Assembly (NCBI RefSeq): GCF_947242115.1
Contig: NC_074713.1
Coordinates: 10,174,001-10,238,000, forward strand
Reading direction: 5' to 3'
DNA from: Biomphalaria glabrata
Taxonomy: Eukaryota > Mollusca > Gastropoda > Planorbidae
Length of the DNA: 64,000 nucleotides
Shown: piece by piece, positions 36,592-47,100 of the stretch
How positions within the stretch are numbered: the stretch's first letter is position 1
Layout: each line of letters begins with the position of its first letter
Translations under genes and position numbers: made by a program
Notes under the pieces: model-generated
Told to the model about the DNA's origin: nothing
The model's database searches: none
What the model saw: the letters and a program-made list of their open reading frames with translations, nothing else

Positions 36592-37881
36592 TTAGTTTTC
36601 CCGGTTGCCGTTCTGCCTTCCTTGTGTTTGGCGTTCACGGCCCCGAAACACTCTGGTGCAATCCCTTTGCATGTGACCAGGGTTGTTGCAATTCCAGCAG
36701 CGAAAGGGTGTTCTGTTATGTCTGATATAGGGTCGCCGTTCGTCTCTAGTCTCTTCCACCACCCTTCTGACAAGCCGTGCTACATCCTCCTCCTGGGGTC
36801 GTCTTTCGTCTATAGCCTCCCCAACCAGTCTTCGTACTAGCTGTGTAGGATCCTCCTCCCGAGCATCTATCGTCCGGCTGTAATAAGTGGCCTTCGCTGA
36901 ATCTCTGGCCGCCTCGTAGGACAGAGCATAGATAAGAGCTTCACTTACTTTCCGTTTTCCACTGATTCGGATGGCTTTCTTTAGTTCCGCATCTCGCACT
37001 CCATCTATGAAGGCATCTGTAACTATAACATCCACAAATTCTGGTGTTGCCAATGGATAAGCCAGACGGGCAAGACGCTCAATGTCCGCCGCTAATTCCT
37101 GTAGTGTCTCTCCACACTTCTGCTGTCGACTTTTCAATTGTATTCTAAACACTTCCTGTAAGTGTTCGTCGCCGTATCGCAGTTCCATTGTTTTGACCAT
37201 GGCATCGAAGTCCGTCTGGTCCTTCATGGTCTGTAACAATTCGGCTGCCTTGCCTCTGAGTGCCAACACCAGACCAGTTGCTTTCTCTGCCTTTGTATTC
37301 CATCTGTTTACTTTGGCCGCCGCTTCAAACTGCAATCGGTACACCGACCAAGAAACAGAACCGTCAAACACCGGCGGTTTAGTCTTCCCAGCCATTTCAT
37401 TCACAGTGGCCCCAGCATCTTGTTTCTTTTCCAGCTCCGCCTTCATTTCACTACGTAGTAGTTGCATTTTAGAATTGAAATCCTCTACCATTTGGGACCT
37501 TAGCTCAGTTACATCATTTCTTAATTGTTGTTTGGAGTCATCTATATCCTTCTTCAACTCAGTCACAAATGATTTTATAGAGATCAGTTCATTACCCATT
37601 TCTTTTTTAAGTTCATCCTTTAATGATTTCATGTCTTCTTTCATTGAGTTTCCTATGTCAGTATTTGTTTTGCCTTGTTCTTGTATCATGTTCCAAAGCT
37701 CCATCATAGTCGGTTCTATTTCAAACTCATAGGTCTCCGGGTCCTGTTCTTCCTCTATCATGCTTTGCCTAAGACGCTCCATAAGTGCCTCCTTGTTGCC
37801 GCTCACCTTCAGCTCTCTACCTCTGAGTTCCTGCCTAAGTTCCTGTAGTGACAGTTGACTAAGTGTTTTCTTAGACGCCAT
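36592..37881 (-). CDS. Gag-like protein of the LTR element
   Basis: 429 codons. The N terminus resembles a SAP motif (LSLQELRQELRGRELKVSG, about residues 9-27). A coiled-coil region (about 65-155) precedes a capsid-like region. The C terminus has one CCHC zinc knuckle (CWNCNNPGHMQRDC) and basic residues, so it should bind RNA. It lies upstream of pol in a different frame; frame change between gag and pol is usual in this family. Confidence 0.85.
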   Translation of the reverse strand: MASKKTLSQLSLQELRQELRGRELKVSGNKEALMERLRQSMIEEEQDPETYEFEIEPTMMELWNMIQEQGKTNTDIGNSMKEDMKSLKDELKKEMGNELISIKSFVTELKKDIDDSKQQLRNDVTELRSQMVEDFNSKMQLLRSEMKAELEKKQDAGATVNEMAGKTKPPVFDGSVSWSVYRLQFEAAAKVNRWNTKAEKATGLVLALRGKAAELLQTMKDQTDFDAMVKTMELRYGDEHLQEVFRIQLKSRQQKCGETLQELAADIERLARLAYPLATPEFVDVIVTDAFIDGVRDAELKKAIRISGKRKVSEALIYALSYEAARDSAKATYYSRTIDAREEDPTQLVRRLVGEAIDERRPQEEDVARLVRRVVEETRDERRPYIRHNRTPFRCWNCNNPGHMQRDCTRVFRGRERQTQGRQNGNREN

Positions 37882-38016
37882 CTAGTATTAAAACGTTGAT
37901 CAACTAAAAACAAAACTTATGTTGATTTACCCGAAAATGGACTCGTTCGATGTCCCATACATAGATCTAGACCATCCTCTCCCCTTTCGTTGAGGATCCC
38001 ACTATCTGACACCAAT

Positions 38017-38239
38017 TGCTATAACTTAGCCAAATAACCTCAACGAAAGGATTATAAAATAACAAAATAGAATGTTTAATAACTAAATAGGGAACTAGAT
38101 CTAGAATCACAGCACAAGCGTCGTTTTCATCTCTAATCATCGGCCATCTTGACTTCTTCTCTTATTTCATGTCTCTGTCCTGTGTCTCATGGTGCGCAGT
38201 CTCACACCTAATGACAACGTGCAATGTAGAGTCATAACA
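38017..38239 (-). repeat. LTR (upstream, 5' of the element)
   Basis: 223 bp, identical by eye to 32756-32978, followed on the minus strand by the primer-binding-site-like sequence. Confidence 0.92.
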
Positions 38240-38244
38240 ATATT

Positions 38245-39065
38245 AATGAAATATTACACTCAAGATTATTGAAACAGTTTTAATAAATGAATCAGTAACG
38301 ATTAAATGAAAACAATAGTTATAGGTAACTCTCTTAGAGATTTCGGAATATAATCATGTCAGAAGGGAAGAATCTTCTAATTTCTTATACATCCATAAAA
38401 CAAACAAATAAATACTTCGTCTCTAGTTTTGGTATTGTCTGTTGCATTGACTCCTTCAAAGGTCTTCCAAGACGCAGAAGTCAACAAAGGAACATCACTG
38501 AGTCATCGAAGGAAGGGGTGAGCGTATCTATCAATCTGCGTGGCTCTGTTCCTTTATTTACCTGAGCCGGCATGGCGAGGTTCTGTTTGTGTGCGTCGAA
38601 CAGGGATTCTCAAGTTTTTCAACTCGACGCCACAATTATGTGGCGCAAGAGGATAAAATAGTCGATTAATCAAAATTATTTATTGCATTGTCAAACTTTA
38701 TTATTATCTAAAGCCCCACCCGAAGGTTCTAATATAGTGTATAACAAAACTAATTTTTAAGTCTGTAATTTAAATTCATTTTAATAAGTAATTATCACTC
38801 TCTGTAATTGCATTTATTTGATAATGTTTAATACGGAAAAAAATTATTTTTTTGTTATGGTCATAAAATTTAAAAAAATTGCACAAACATTTTCCCTTTC
38901 TATTAGAGAATCTTAAGAACTGAAGTACTGATTTCTTTAAGCTGCCCCCCAACCCCCGGTAACACAATAATGTAAAAAGCTTCCAAAGCAGCTAATAATT
39001 TAATGCGTATTAAACGATTCTTAAAATATGGGCACAATAGTGTATAATGCCGACTTTTGAACACT
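38245..39065. other. Intergenic, nothing recognised
   Basis: AT-rich. Short frames only. Confidence 0.35.
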
Positions 39066-39070
39066 ATTAT

Positions 39071-39596
39071 TAGTTAGCTAACAGCTAGAGTGACTGTCAC
39101 ACGAGGCTATGAGTAGATATGTAGAGAAGGAAGATGTTATTAGTTAGCTAACAGCTAGAGTGACTGTCACACGAGGCTATGAGTAGATATGTAGAGAAGG
39201 AAGATGTTATTAGTTAGCTAACAGCTAGAGTGACTGTCACACGAGGCTATGAGTAGATATGTAGAGAAGGAAGATGTTATTAGTTAGCTAACAGCTAGAG
39301 TGACTGTCACACGAGGCTATGAGTAGATATGTAGAGAAGGAAGATGTTATTAGTTAGCTAACAGCTAGAGTGACTGTCACACGAGGCTATGAGTAGATAT
39401 GTAGAGAAGGAAGATGTTATTAGTTAGCTAACAGCTAGAGTGACTGTCACACGAGGCTATGAGTAGATATGTAGAGAAGGAAGATGTTATTAGTTAGCTA
39501 ACAGCTAGAGTGACTGTCACACGAGGCTATGAGTAGATATGTAGAGAAGGAAGATGTTATTAGTTAGCTAACAGCTAGATTGACTGTCACAGATGT
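39071..39596 (+). repeat. 70-bp satellite array, 8 units
   Basis: The unit TAGTTAGCTAACAGCTAGAG...GAAGGAAGATGTTAT starts at 39071, 39141, 39211, 39281, 39351, 39421, 39491 and 39561. The first seven are identical as read; the last is diverged and shortened. The unit contains the palindrome TTAGCTAA. Confidence 0.95.
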
Positions 39597-39649
39597 AGAG
39601 AAGAAAGATAAAACAAATACTTTGCTTATAACAAAATCTTCAGACGTTC

Positions 39650-40085
39650 CTTTAACAAAGTTTATATCAACTCACTCTGTCTGTCTGGTAAAAAGTGTGT
39701 ACACGTTATTTCTCCCACACCCATTCTAGAATCATTTCACAATTATTCATTGACATAGACAAGGCATGAATCAACTTAAAAAATTATTCAATTAATTAGT
39801 AGTAATTAGTTATTTTGTTTGATACCAACAAGGTCAATTAATCCTTCGGTATTCACAAATTTGGCTAAATATTCAGGGTTTCATTCCCTTAGATGCTTAT
39901 AACAAAATCTTCAGAATTTTATTTTTACAAAGCTTATATCAGCTCACTCTGTCTGGTACAAAGCTTGTCCACATTATTTCTCCCACACCCATTCTCGAAT
40001 CAAGTGGAAACTTTCAGCAATTATTTATTCTACCTAACAAAACATGAATCAATTAAACCATTTGTCAATAAATTTTATCGTATGA
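39650..40085 (+). repeat. Repeat A, two forward copies
   Basis: TTTATATCAACTCACTCTGTCTG...GTGTACACGTTATTTCTCCCACACCC at 39660 and again at 39940, with GAATCAATTAAACCATTT-like ends. A reverse copy lies 500 bp downstream at 40600-40745. Confidence 0.7.
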
Positions 40086-40144
40086 GGGGGAAAAGTTTCT
40101 ACATTATTGAGATATATAGTTTTAAGTGCGGAGTTCTTCGCTTA

Positions 40145-40595
40145 AGATAAATTTTTTTTTTTTTTTTTTTAAGGAATTTTTAAAAATTTTTCTTATGAAT
40201 TATTATTGATTGTTTATGAGTTACAAGAAAGTGTGGTCTATTTACCAGGAAAACAACAAGGGTAGTGGCAAAACCACACATGCGCACCGTGTGAAGTATG
40301 GAGACCAAGTCTTGACTTGTAACTTGCAGACGTTTACTTTGAAATTAACAATATTACATCATAGCCTAGAGCTCCTACAAGATGACAGGAGATAACTTTG
40401 GGCGGGAAACATACCACACAACTATTCCATCGAATGACATGATCTGTAAAAGAGACAACAATTCAGCAGCAACTGAAAAAAAAAGAACAACGAAAATATA
40501 CAAAATACTTTTAAAAAACAAAGCTTCTCTAGGGGAAAGAGATATGTATCAATAATTTAAAATTTATTGCCCTTATTCCATATTAAACAAAATAA
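40145..40595. other. Intergenic, nothing firm
   Basis: Contains CTAGAGCTCCTACAAGATGACAGGAGATAA...GAAACATACCACACAAC, resembling 12570-12640, so part is a dispersed repeat. No gene. Confidence 0.3.
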
Positions 40596-40599
40596 TTAA

Positions 40600-40745
40600 T
40601 TACCAATAATTAATTGACTATTTGGTTAATTTTGTTTAATTGATTCATGTTTTGTTAGGTACAATAAATAATTGTGAAAATTTTCAACTTGATTCTGTAA
40701 TGGGACAGACAGGCAGACAGAGTGAGTTGATATAATCTTTGTAAA
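40600..40745 (-). repeat. Repeat A (reverse)
   Basis: TTGATTCATGTTTTGTTAGG... CAACTTGATTCTGTAATGGGACAG...GAGTTGATATAATCTTTGT. Forms an inverted pair with 39650-40085. Confidence 0.65.
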
Positions 40746-40749
40746 AACA

Positions 40750-41433
40750 GGGTCTTAAAAAAAAAAGCAAATTCAAACCGTATGGATTACATACTCTAAT
40801 GTTCATCTGTTCATAAAGCCTTATAATTAAACGTAATTTTAGGGTGTACAGCAATTGATAAAAAAGTAATTAAGATGTGAAACAATTATAAAAAAGTATT
40901 CACTTATTACTGAAATTTTTTGCTTAGGACTCAGTGGTTCAATAAAACATTCTCTGTTCAATTTTCATTATTATGTCATTATGGTATTGATCGTAGTATT
41001 CCGCCCCCACAAAAAGATATAATTTGAAATAATTGGTTTTAATAACATGGGAACCAGTATTACACAAAGAAGCATTCTACAATCTGAATTGTCCGAATTA
41101 AAAGATGGGGGAAAAGACTACAATATGTTACAATAAGATTAAGGCTACCGTCGACTGGCTTAACCACTAAAGGAATGCCGTTCGATATATTGATGAAGTA
41201 CGTAAAATGTAAGATGTAAACAGATCTGGTTTAAGTTTAAAACTTCTTTGCTTGTTCAAGTTAACGCCCTATAGTAGAATTACAGCGGGGAAACTAAATA
41301 AATTTTCAAATGATAAATGATGTTGAAGTTTTCAAAGACAAAAGACCTCGAAGTTAAAGTGACAGTTACAAGGTTTTGTAAAACTAAACGTGACAGACAT
41401 ATTTATTTTAATTTTTCATCTAAACGGAATAAA

Positions 41434-41468
<35 letters not shown>

Positions 41469-41650
41469 CCCCCTTCCCTTGTGTAGTTACCTCGCCCACA
41501 CTTAGGAAACCATACCCTCTTTAGATGATGTCCCAATGTCATGGAATGGACCACAGAAAGAACTCACTGCCACACACCAACCCGGCGACCAACAGTCTGT
41601 CTGTATGGCAGTGCGCAACAGCTGAGAAGAACACCACGCTATTTTTCCAT
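40750..41650. other. Intergenic with (CA)n
   Basis: (CA)15 at 41435-41464. No gene or element ends seen elsewhere. Confidence 0.4.
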
Positions 41651-41654
41651 AGCA

Positions 41655-41950
41655 CATTTTTAGTGGTCACCGAAAGGGGAATAGCCGCTATTATTTTTTT
41701 GTGGTCTGTCCATCCGTCCGACCGTCTGTCCGTTCAGATCTCATAAACTAGAACAGATATTGAAAATCCGATATCATGATATTTTAGAACTTTCAAAGTT
41801 CTGATGCAAAAGCTACTTTTTCTTCACTGAAAGCGAATTTTTTTTTTTATTTTTGAAATCAACTATGCCAGTAATTTTTTCATAAAAATACACCATTTTT
41901 ACAACTATTCATTATTAATAGTAAAAAAAAAGCATGTGGGACTATTTTGT
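41655..41950 (+). repeat. Repeat B (forward)
   Basis: TTAGTGGTCACCGAAAGGGGAATAG...GTTCAGATCTCATAAACTAG...GATATTGAAAATCCGATATC...ACTATTCATTATTAATAGT, reverse of 6170-6435. Confidence 0.7.
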
Positions 41951-41954
41951 GAGG

Positions 41955-43195
41955 ACGAATTTGCTTTACCCTTACTCTTGTGATCTGAGAGAATTAGTCA
42001 AGAATTTCTCAAGTCAGTCTATGTTTATTGCTAATTTTTTTTTTGGTTGACCTTTATTTTGGATGGAACTTGTTGACATAGATATACTGGTAACAGTACA
42101 CAATAAAATAAGTTATTCTCCTGGTCTTGCGATGTTGACACGTCTCCCATCTTGCATGTTGACAAAAGTCCCGCACTTTAATTTAAGGGAAGTCAAGAAA
42201 AAAAATTGCTCGACCCTGAATTCGAGCCTCCGTAATGGAAGACGACGCGTTTGGTCATGAGCAGCTATTCAAGTACCTTTATTACTTTATTGTTAGCACA
42301 CGCAAAAATTAGCAAACGACCTAATTCTCTATATAAATGTGATTATTATCAAGGGACATCCGTCGCCGATTTTATTTAACATTTTCCATATAAAAACAAA
42401 ATTGATTAACTACGAATAATTGATTTATTATTTGATTGATTCACGTGTTGTCATTGACAATAAATCATTGTGCATACATTCAACTTGACCCGAGAATTGG
42501 AAGTGGGAGAAATAGCGTGTACACATTTTATCCAGACAGACGGAGTGACTTGATATAAGCTAGGTAAAAAAAAAAGTTTTGAGGGGAGGGGGGATACAGA
42601 ACATCACAAAGATTTGGTCAGACCTTTTAAAACTTTCGTCTCATAGTTTGAAGTAGAAAGTTCAATACTTAACAGATGGTGTCAGAATTATTATTTCAAA
42701 AATCGCATTAATCCTAATAGAAGTGTATATAAGCTTATGGATCTTCGAGTTATCTCTCTATTGGACTCTTGGCGAGTCATCAAACTTCGAGTATTCTATT
42801 CTTTTTTTTCAATCACACTTGATTGATCGAGGTTTCTAATATAAGGTAAGCTATACTTGTTACGTCTTCATATTTGATGAGACTCTTTAGACATGAAAAC
42901 GACAAATCACAATTTATAAATACTTTAATCTTTATTAACACCGAAAACACTTTCTTGTTCATATTCCTCCATTTTGGTTTTCTTCCCCTTTCAACGCGCA
43001 TTCGCACCATTTCACATTTACACTAACATGCGCACGTAACACTACACAAAACACTTATTTGTTTTTATATATATGAGTTTGTGTTAAGTAATAGTTATAA
43101 TTTACAGTGTTTTGTTTTAAAAACAAGATTCGTTTTCAAATAGCTCCATACACAAACTGCTTGCAGTCAGGAGAAAGCAAGTTTTTTTTTTGACA
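41955..43195. other. Intergenic with repeat A (reverse, 42410-42565) and a short dispersed repeat
   Basis: 42410-42565 matches repeat A in reverse. 42955-43050 (CGCATTCGCACCATTTCACATT...ATGCGCACGTAACA) recurs at 51580-51630. No gene. Confidence 0.5.
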
Positions 43196-43202
43196 ATGTA
43201 AA

Positions 43203-43690
43203 TTCCACTTTGAATTACATCATCATCATCACCTTTCCTTTGAGTTCATCATGGGACATAGGGTCTCAATAAAAACACGCCACTCTCTACGGTCTCTTGC
43301 TAGTTTTTTCATGTCCTCTCGGCTTTATCTAGTAAACTGCGCAGCTATGTTCCTTTTTGATCTTCCTCTACGTCTTGTTCCCTGGGGGTTCCACTCTAAG
43401 GCCTATCTAGCTCTGTTCTTGGTATCTTTTCTAAGGATGTGACCAATCCATCTCCAATTCCTCTCTAAGATTTGCACCTCCATATTTTTCTGTCCACTCA
43501 TCTCCCACAGTTTGGTGTTTTCTACTTTGTCGTACCAGTGTATTTTAAAGATTTTTCTCAGACATCTGTTTTGTGTGGTTGTTCTCCATGTTTGAGAACC
43601 ATACAGTAAGACCGCCTTGACATTAGAGTTAAAGATTCTTATTTTAGTCTTGCTTGAGATGTGAGGAGATTTCCAGGTTGGTTTTAGGTG
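43203..43690 (-). mobile_element. LINE C-terminal fragment (RTE-like)
   Basis: On the minus strand it translates in one frame with a stop as ...AVLLYGSQTWRTTTQNRCLRK-IFKIHWYDKVENTKLWE..., RNWRWIGHILRK, ALEWNPQGTRRRGR, then KKLARDRREWRVF..LCPM. These are standard C-terminal motifs of RTE/BovB-like LINE proteins. Truncated before the polymerase core. Confidence 0.75.
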
Positions 43691-43699
43691 TGTAAATGT

Positions 43700-44085
43700 C
43701 TGACTTTGACTTAATGGTCACAAATGAAGACTCAGTCTCTGGTAAAAGGAAGCGTGTTTGAAAGCCTCTATTCTTTTGTCTCTATGTTATAGTCTCTGTG
43801 TGTGTTTCTATGGTGACGGTGAGAAGAGTTTAGTGATTAGTCGGTGGATATGCAGTGTTAATGATATAAGATAAGCGGTACTGTTGTATGCTCTCTCTGT
43901 AGGCCTATGTTGTTTACGGTGTTTGACTTGAAGCACCAAACTGCTGGTAGACAATTAAACATCTTCACTTTCAAAACTTGAATAGATTCTTTGTGAATAA
44001 CACTCTATATAGCGTTCATTACAATATAGACAAATTTAACTTGAGATGAAATACAATAAATGTAGTAGACTTTATGTCAGATATT
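43700..44085. other. Intergenic, nothing recognised
   Basis: No open frame or repeat ends. Confidence 0.35.
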
Positions 44086-44089
44086 ATAA

Positions 44090-44228
44090 GTCAGGTACCC
44101 ATTAGAGCTGGGTGAACTCAGGGGAGTTCTAAAAATCCCGAAACTCAAAATCAAGTTTTCTCTTGGATTCCGACCCAAGACCCATCTGTTCAGAAAGCAA
44201 GCGCTTTACCACTCGGCCACCCCGTAGC
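44090..44228 (-). repeat. SINE S fragment (tRNA-like half)
   Basis: GTCAGGTACCCATTAGAGCTGGGTG... GAAAGCAAGCGCTTTACCACTCGGCCACC, the head half of the 8828 SINE. Confidence 0.75.
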
Positions 44229-44472
44229 CAAATTTGCAATAGGCTAATGAGAAATTGTATTTTTTAAGGTCAAATAGACACAATGACACAGAAATATATT
44301 GAAAACTAAAATATATTTGGTAACATATTCTTCCCCGGGACGTTTCCTTAACAAATATATGTATGACCTAATTTTTTTTTCCTTTCCAAAAGGTTTATTG
44401 TCTCTTTAGTTGATGATGAAGTTTTACAAGAATAAAAAGACAGTAATCTAGACTAGAATACTGGATCTAGAG

Positions 44473-44950
44473 ATTCATTGGCCTCCTTCAGTCGTAGAAC
44501 GACTATGGTTCATCTCAGAGCACACTTCATCATGTGGCTGTGGAGCCCTATTTTGGAGAGACACTCTCGTCCACAGATAGGGCAGGTTAAGGTGGTTTTT
44601 GCTTCGGTGGTAGAGGAGCTGGCCTTTTTTCGGATTGTGCGTTTTTCTTCCTGAGCCGAGACCCATGTACTTTCACTGTCCATAGCTTTCTTGGTCACTG
44701 TCTCTCTCCACCTGTTGCGGTCTAGAGCTATGCCTTCCCAATTGTCAGTATTGATGTTCACTGATTTGAGGTCACGTTTTATTACATCTATGTAACGGAG
44801 GTGGGGGCGACCAGTTTTTCTTGGTCCAGTCGCGAGTTCACCATAGAGCATGACTTTCGGGATGCGCTTGTTCTCCATCCGGCGAACATGTCCAAGCCAG
44901 CGCAAACGGCGTTGTCTGAGGGCTGTAAAGATGCTGGGAATACCTGATCG
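44473..44950 (-). mobile_element. LINE C-terminal end with zinc-finger motif
   Basis: The minus frame 44905-44510 gives MRWLGHVRRMENKRIPKVML, GELATGPRKTGRPHLRYIDVIKRD, and ends in CPICGRECLSKIGLHSHMMKC. This C2HC/C2H2-like finger closes one group of animal LINEs. The frame is intact to its stop, but the element is 5'-truncated. The LINE at 57945-59140 ends the same way. Confidence 0.8.
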
Positions 44951-44984
44951 CGCAAGGATCTAGAGACATGTTAGTAATTACAGT

Positions 44985-45258
44985 TCCCCTTTTAAACATT
45001 GCGATCTATAGGGCAGATGATGTAAATATCATCTGTTTCTATAGCCTACGGTCAACGAGGTCCTCGTGTGGCCAGCACAACTACCAACTGCTCTTACTTT
45101 TCCCCATCAAACGTCAGGTAACGTCAGTTACCCATTAGAGATGGATTGATTCAGAGGTGCCCTAAGGATCATGAGATTGAAAATCCCAGTTTTCCCCGGG
45201 ATTCAAACCCGGGACCCTTCCCTCGGATCGGAAGCCAAGCGCCGCCGCGTCTCCATTT
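44985..45258 (-). repeat. SINE S copy, nearly full
   Basis: CCCCTTTTAAACATTGCGATC...GTGTGGCCAGCACAAC...ACCCATTAGAGATGG...GGATTCAAACCCGGG...AAGCCAAGCGCCG. Internal small duplication (GTCAGGTAACGTCAGTTACC). Confidence 0.75.
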
Positions 45259-45275
45259 AGATATATGCTATAGAA

Positions 45276-45452
45276 CAGGGTTTTCCAAACTATGTTCGTG
45301 GAACCCTAGTGCTCTGTGAGCCACGAACTACTGGAATTATAAACTAGTAGGCCACCACGTGAATTAATCTCTCTAAAAAAGAAGCAGAGTGTACCGCTAA
45401 ATACTCAGAATGTGCAAAGTGTTCAGCTAAAGAAAAAGTTTGGGAAACACTG
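45276..45452. mobile_element. hAT MITE, 177 bp
   Basis: CAGGGTTTTCCAAACTATG at the left and AGTTTGGGAAACACTG at the right. Flanks CTATAGAA and GTATAAAG agree at 5 of 8, so the copy is old. Confidence 0.7.
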
Positions 45453-45994
45453 GTATAAAGAAGATTCTAGACTTAGATCCAGACTTAGAAGAATAAAAAG
45501 ACAGTAGTCTAGACAGATTTCTACATTAGACAGTGCGCAAAATGTTTATAAACGTCTATTAATTTATTTAACAATGATTGGACTTTTTAATGAATACACC
45601 TGGGAATACGTGCATGTGTGTTTAAGCTACAGAAGGTCTAGAGCTCCAGACCAAATTTAAATTTAAGATTAGGCTATTATATTTTAACAAAACCATAATG
45701 GTCAAACCATAGTTTTCGAGTTTTCCACGTGTGGCAAATAGGTAGTTTTTTTGTTCAAATATATAATACCCTCTCAAATATTTTAGGAAAATCTGTGGAG
45801 CCGTTTTCGAGATCCGTGTCCTGGTTGCCCATGAAGAATTTGAAAGCTGATAAGAGGAATTATAAGACTAAGACTGCTTTATTGATCCTTACGGAAATAT
45901 GTTGTGATTACAAGGACTCGTTTCTCATATAAAGACAACACAACAGAAAAATACACATAAATACAACAGACAACATAAAGAGTTCATTCAGCGA

Positions 45995-47100
45995 CTACAC
46001 ACAGGTATCTTGGTGCATTTCATGTTCCCTGATCAATGAGTGGCGGTGATAGACTCTGACCGAGTGAGATACGAACGAGTTTTTGTACCGCTCCGTTCTT
46101 GTTTTGATTGACAGCAGTCGCCCACTTCGCGACGACCTGGCGTAGTTCTGATGGAGCGGGTGGCCGTTGTCTTCCAAGATTTTTTCGATTTTTCTTAGGC
46201 ACGTTCGTTCAAAAAGTTCCTTTAAATGTGGTAATGTTGTGAGTGTTATTTTTGATGCTTTTTTAATGATGTTTTCTAGACGTTGCAACAGTTTAGATGA
46301 GGCGTTGCCTTGCCAACAACTTATTCCGTATGTTAGCAGATTTTGTACAGTCGCGCAGTAAAAGGTCTCAAGGATCTTCTTGTTTAATTTAAAACTGTTG
46401 CGTTTGTATATAAAAAAGAGTCGCTGGGCTGTTTTCTTTGTCAGAGTTCCAAGGTGGTCTTCCCATGAAAGCTTGTTGTTGATGATAACGCCTAGATATT
46501 TATATGCCTTTACTTGTTCTATAGATGTAGTGTTTATTTGCAGTTCACGTATAGTTTGTTTTTTCTTTCTAAAATCTATTATAAGTTCTTTAGTTTTTGT
46601 TACATTCAGTTCTAGAAAGTTGTCGGTGCACCAGTTTGGAAACTCTTCTATCGAGCTTCGATACTGAGTTTCGTCTCCTGAAATAAGACCGACTATGGCA
46701 GTATCATCAGCGAATTTAATGAGTTTAACTGAGTCATAGATGCTTCTTATGTCATTAGTGTAAAGAGTGTATAGCACAGGAGAAAGTACACAATCTTGTG
46801 GAGCACCCGTACATAGTACTCGAGTTGACGATTTGGTGTTGTTGACTTTAACATACTGGGGCCGTTGGGTTAAAAAGTTTAGAACCCATGCTTGTAAGTA
46901 AGAGCTTACATTTAAGTTACTCAGTTTGTTTATCATTAGATGTGGCTGTATGGTATTGAAAGCCGAGGAGAAATCTACGAAGAGAACTCGTGCATATGTT
47001 TTAGGTATATCGAGATGCTTATAAAGCTGGTCCAAAAGCAATAGAATGGCATCCTCAGTTCCTCTAGCTGCTTTGTATGCAAATTGGTGAGGGTCTAGGC
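45995..47100 (-). pseudogene. LINE reverse transcriptase, C-terminal part
   Basis: About 368 codons from LDPHQFAYKAARGTEDAIL through LLFVDFSSAFNTI-like motif 3 (VLFVDFSSAFNTIQPHL), GAPQDCVLSPVLYTLYTND (the usual PQG glycine is Asp here), the FADD active site (LIKFADDTAIVG), YLGVIINNKLSW, and a C-terminal end NSFVSHSVRVYHRH. CR1/Rex1-like. The PQG change and the hAT insertion make it inactive. Confidence 0.85.

Larger units (their letters stand above)
32756..38239 (-). mobile_element. Ty3/gypsy LTR retrotransposon, looks whole and young
   Basis: Two 223-bp LTRs (32756-32978 and 38017-38239) that I read as identical begin TG and end CA on both strands. ATAT flanks both sides (32752-32755, 38240-38243). 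On the minus strand, a primer-binding-site-like TGGTGTCAGATAGTGGGAT follows the upstream LTR, and a purine tract (AAGGAGGGGGCAG) precedes the downstream LTR. gag and pol lie between; no envelope gene is seen. Identical LTRs imply a recent insertion. It sits between CysC and CysD. Confidence 0.92.

Noticed and set aside
33737-37732. Plus-strand open frames of 60-216 codons
   Set aside because: Shadows of the gag and pol frames on the opposite strand.
39071-39596. CRISPR-like array
   Set aside because: Units are contiguous 70-bp repeats without unique spacers, in animal DNA.
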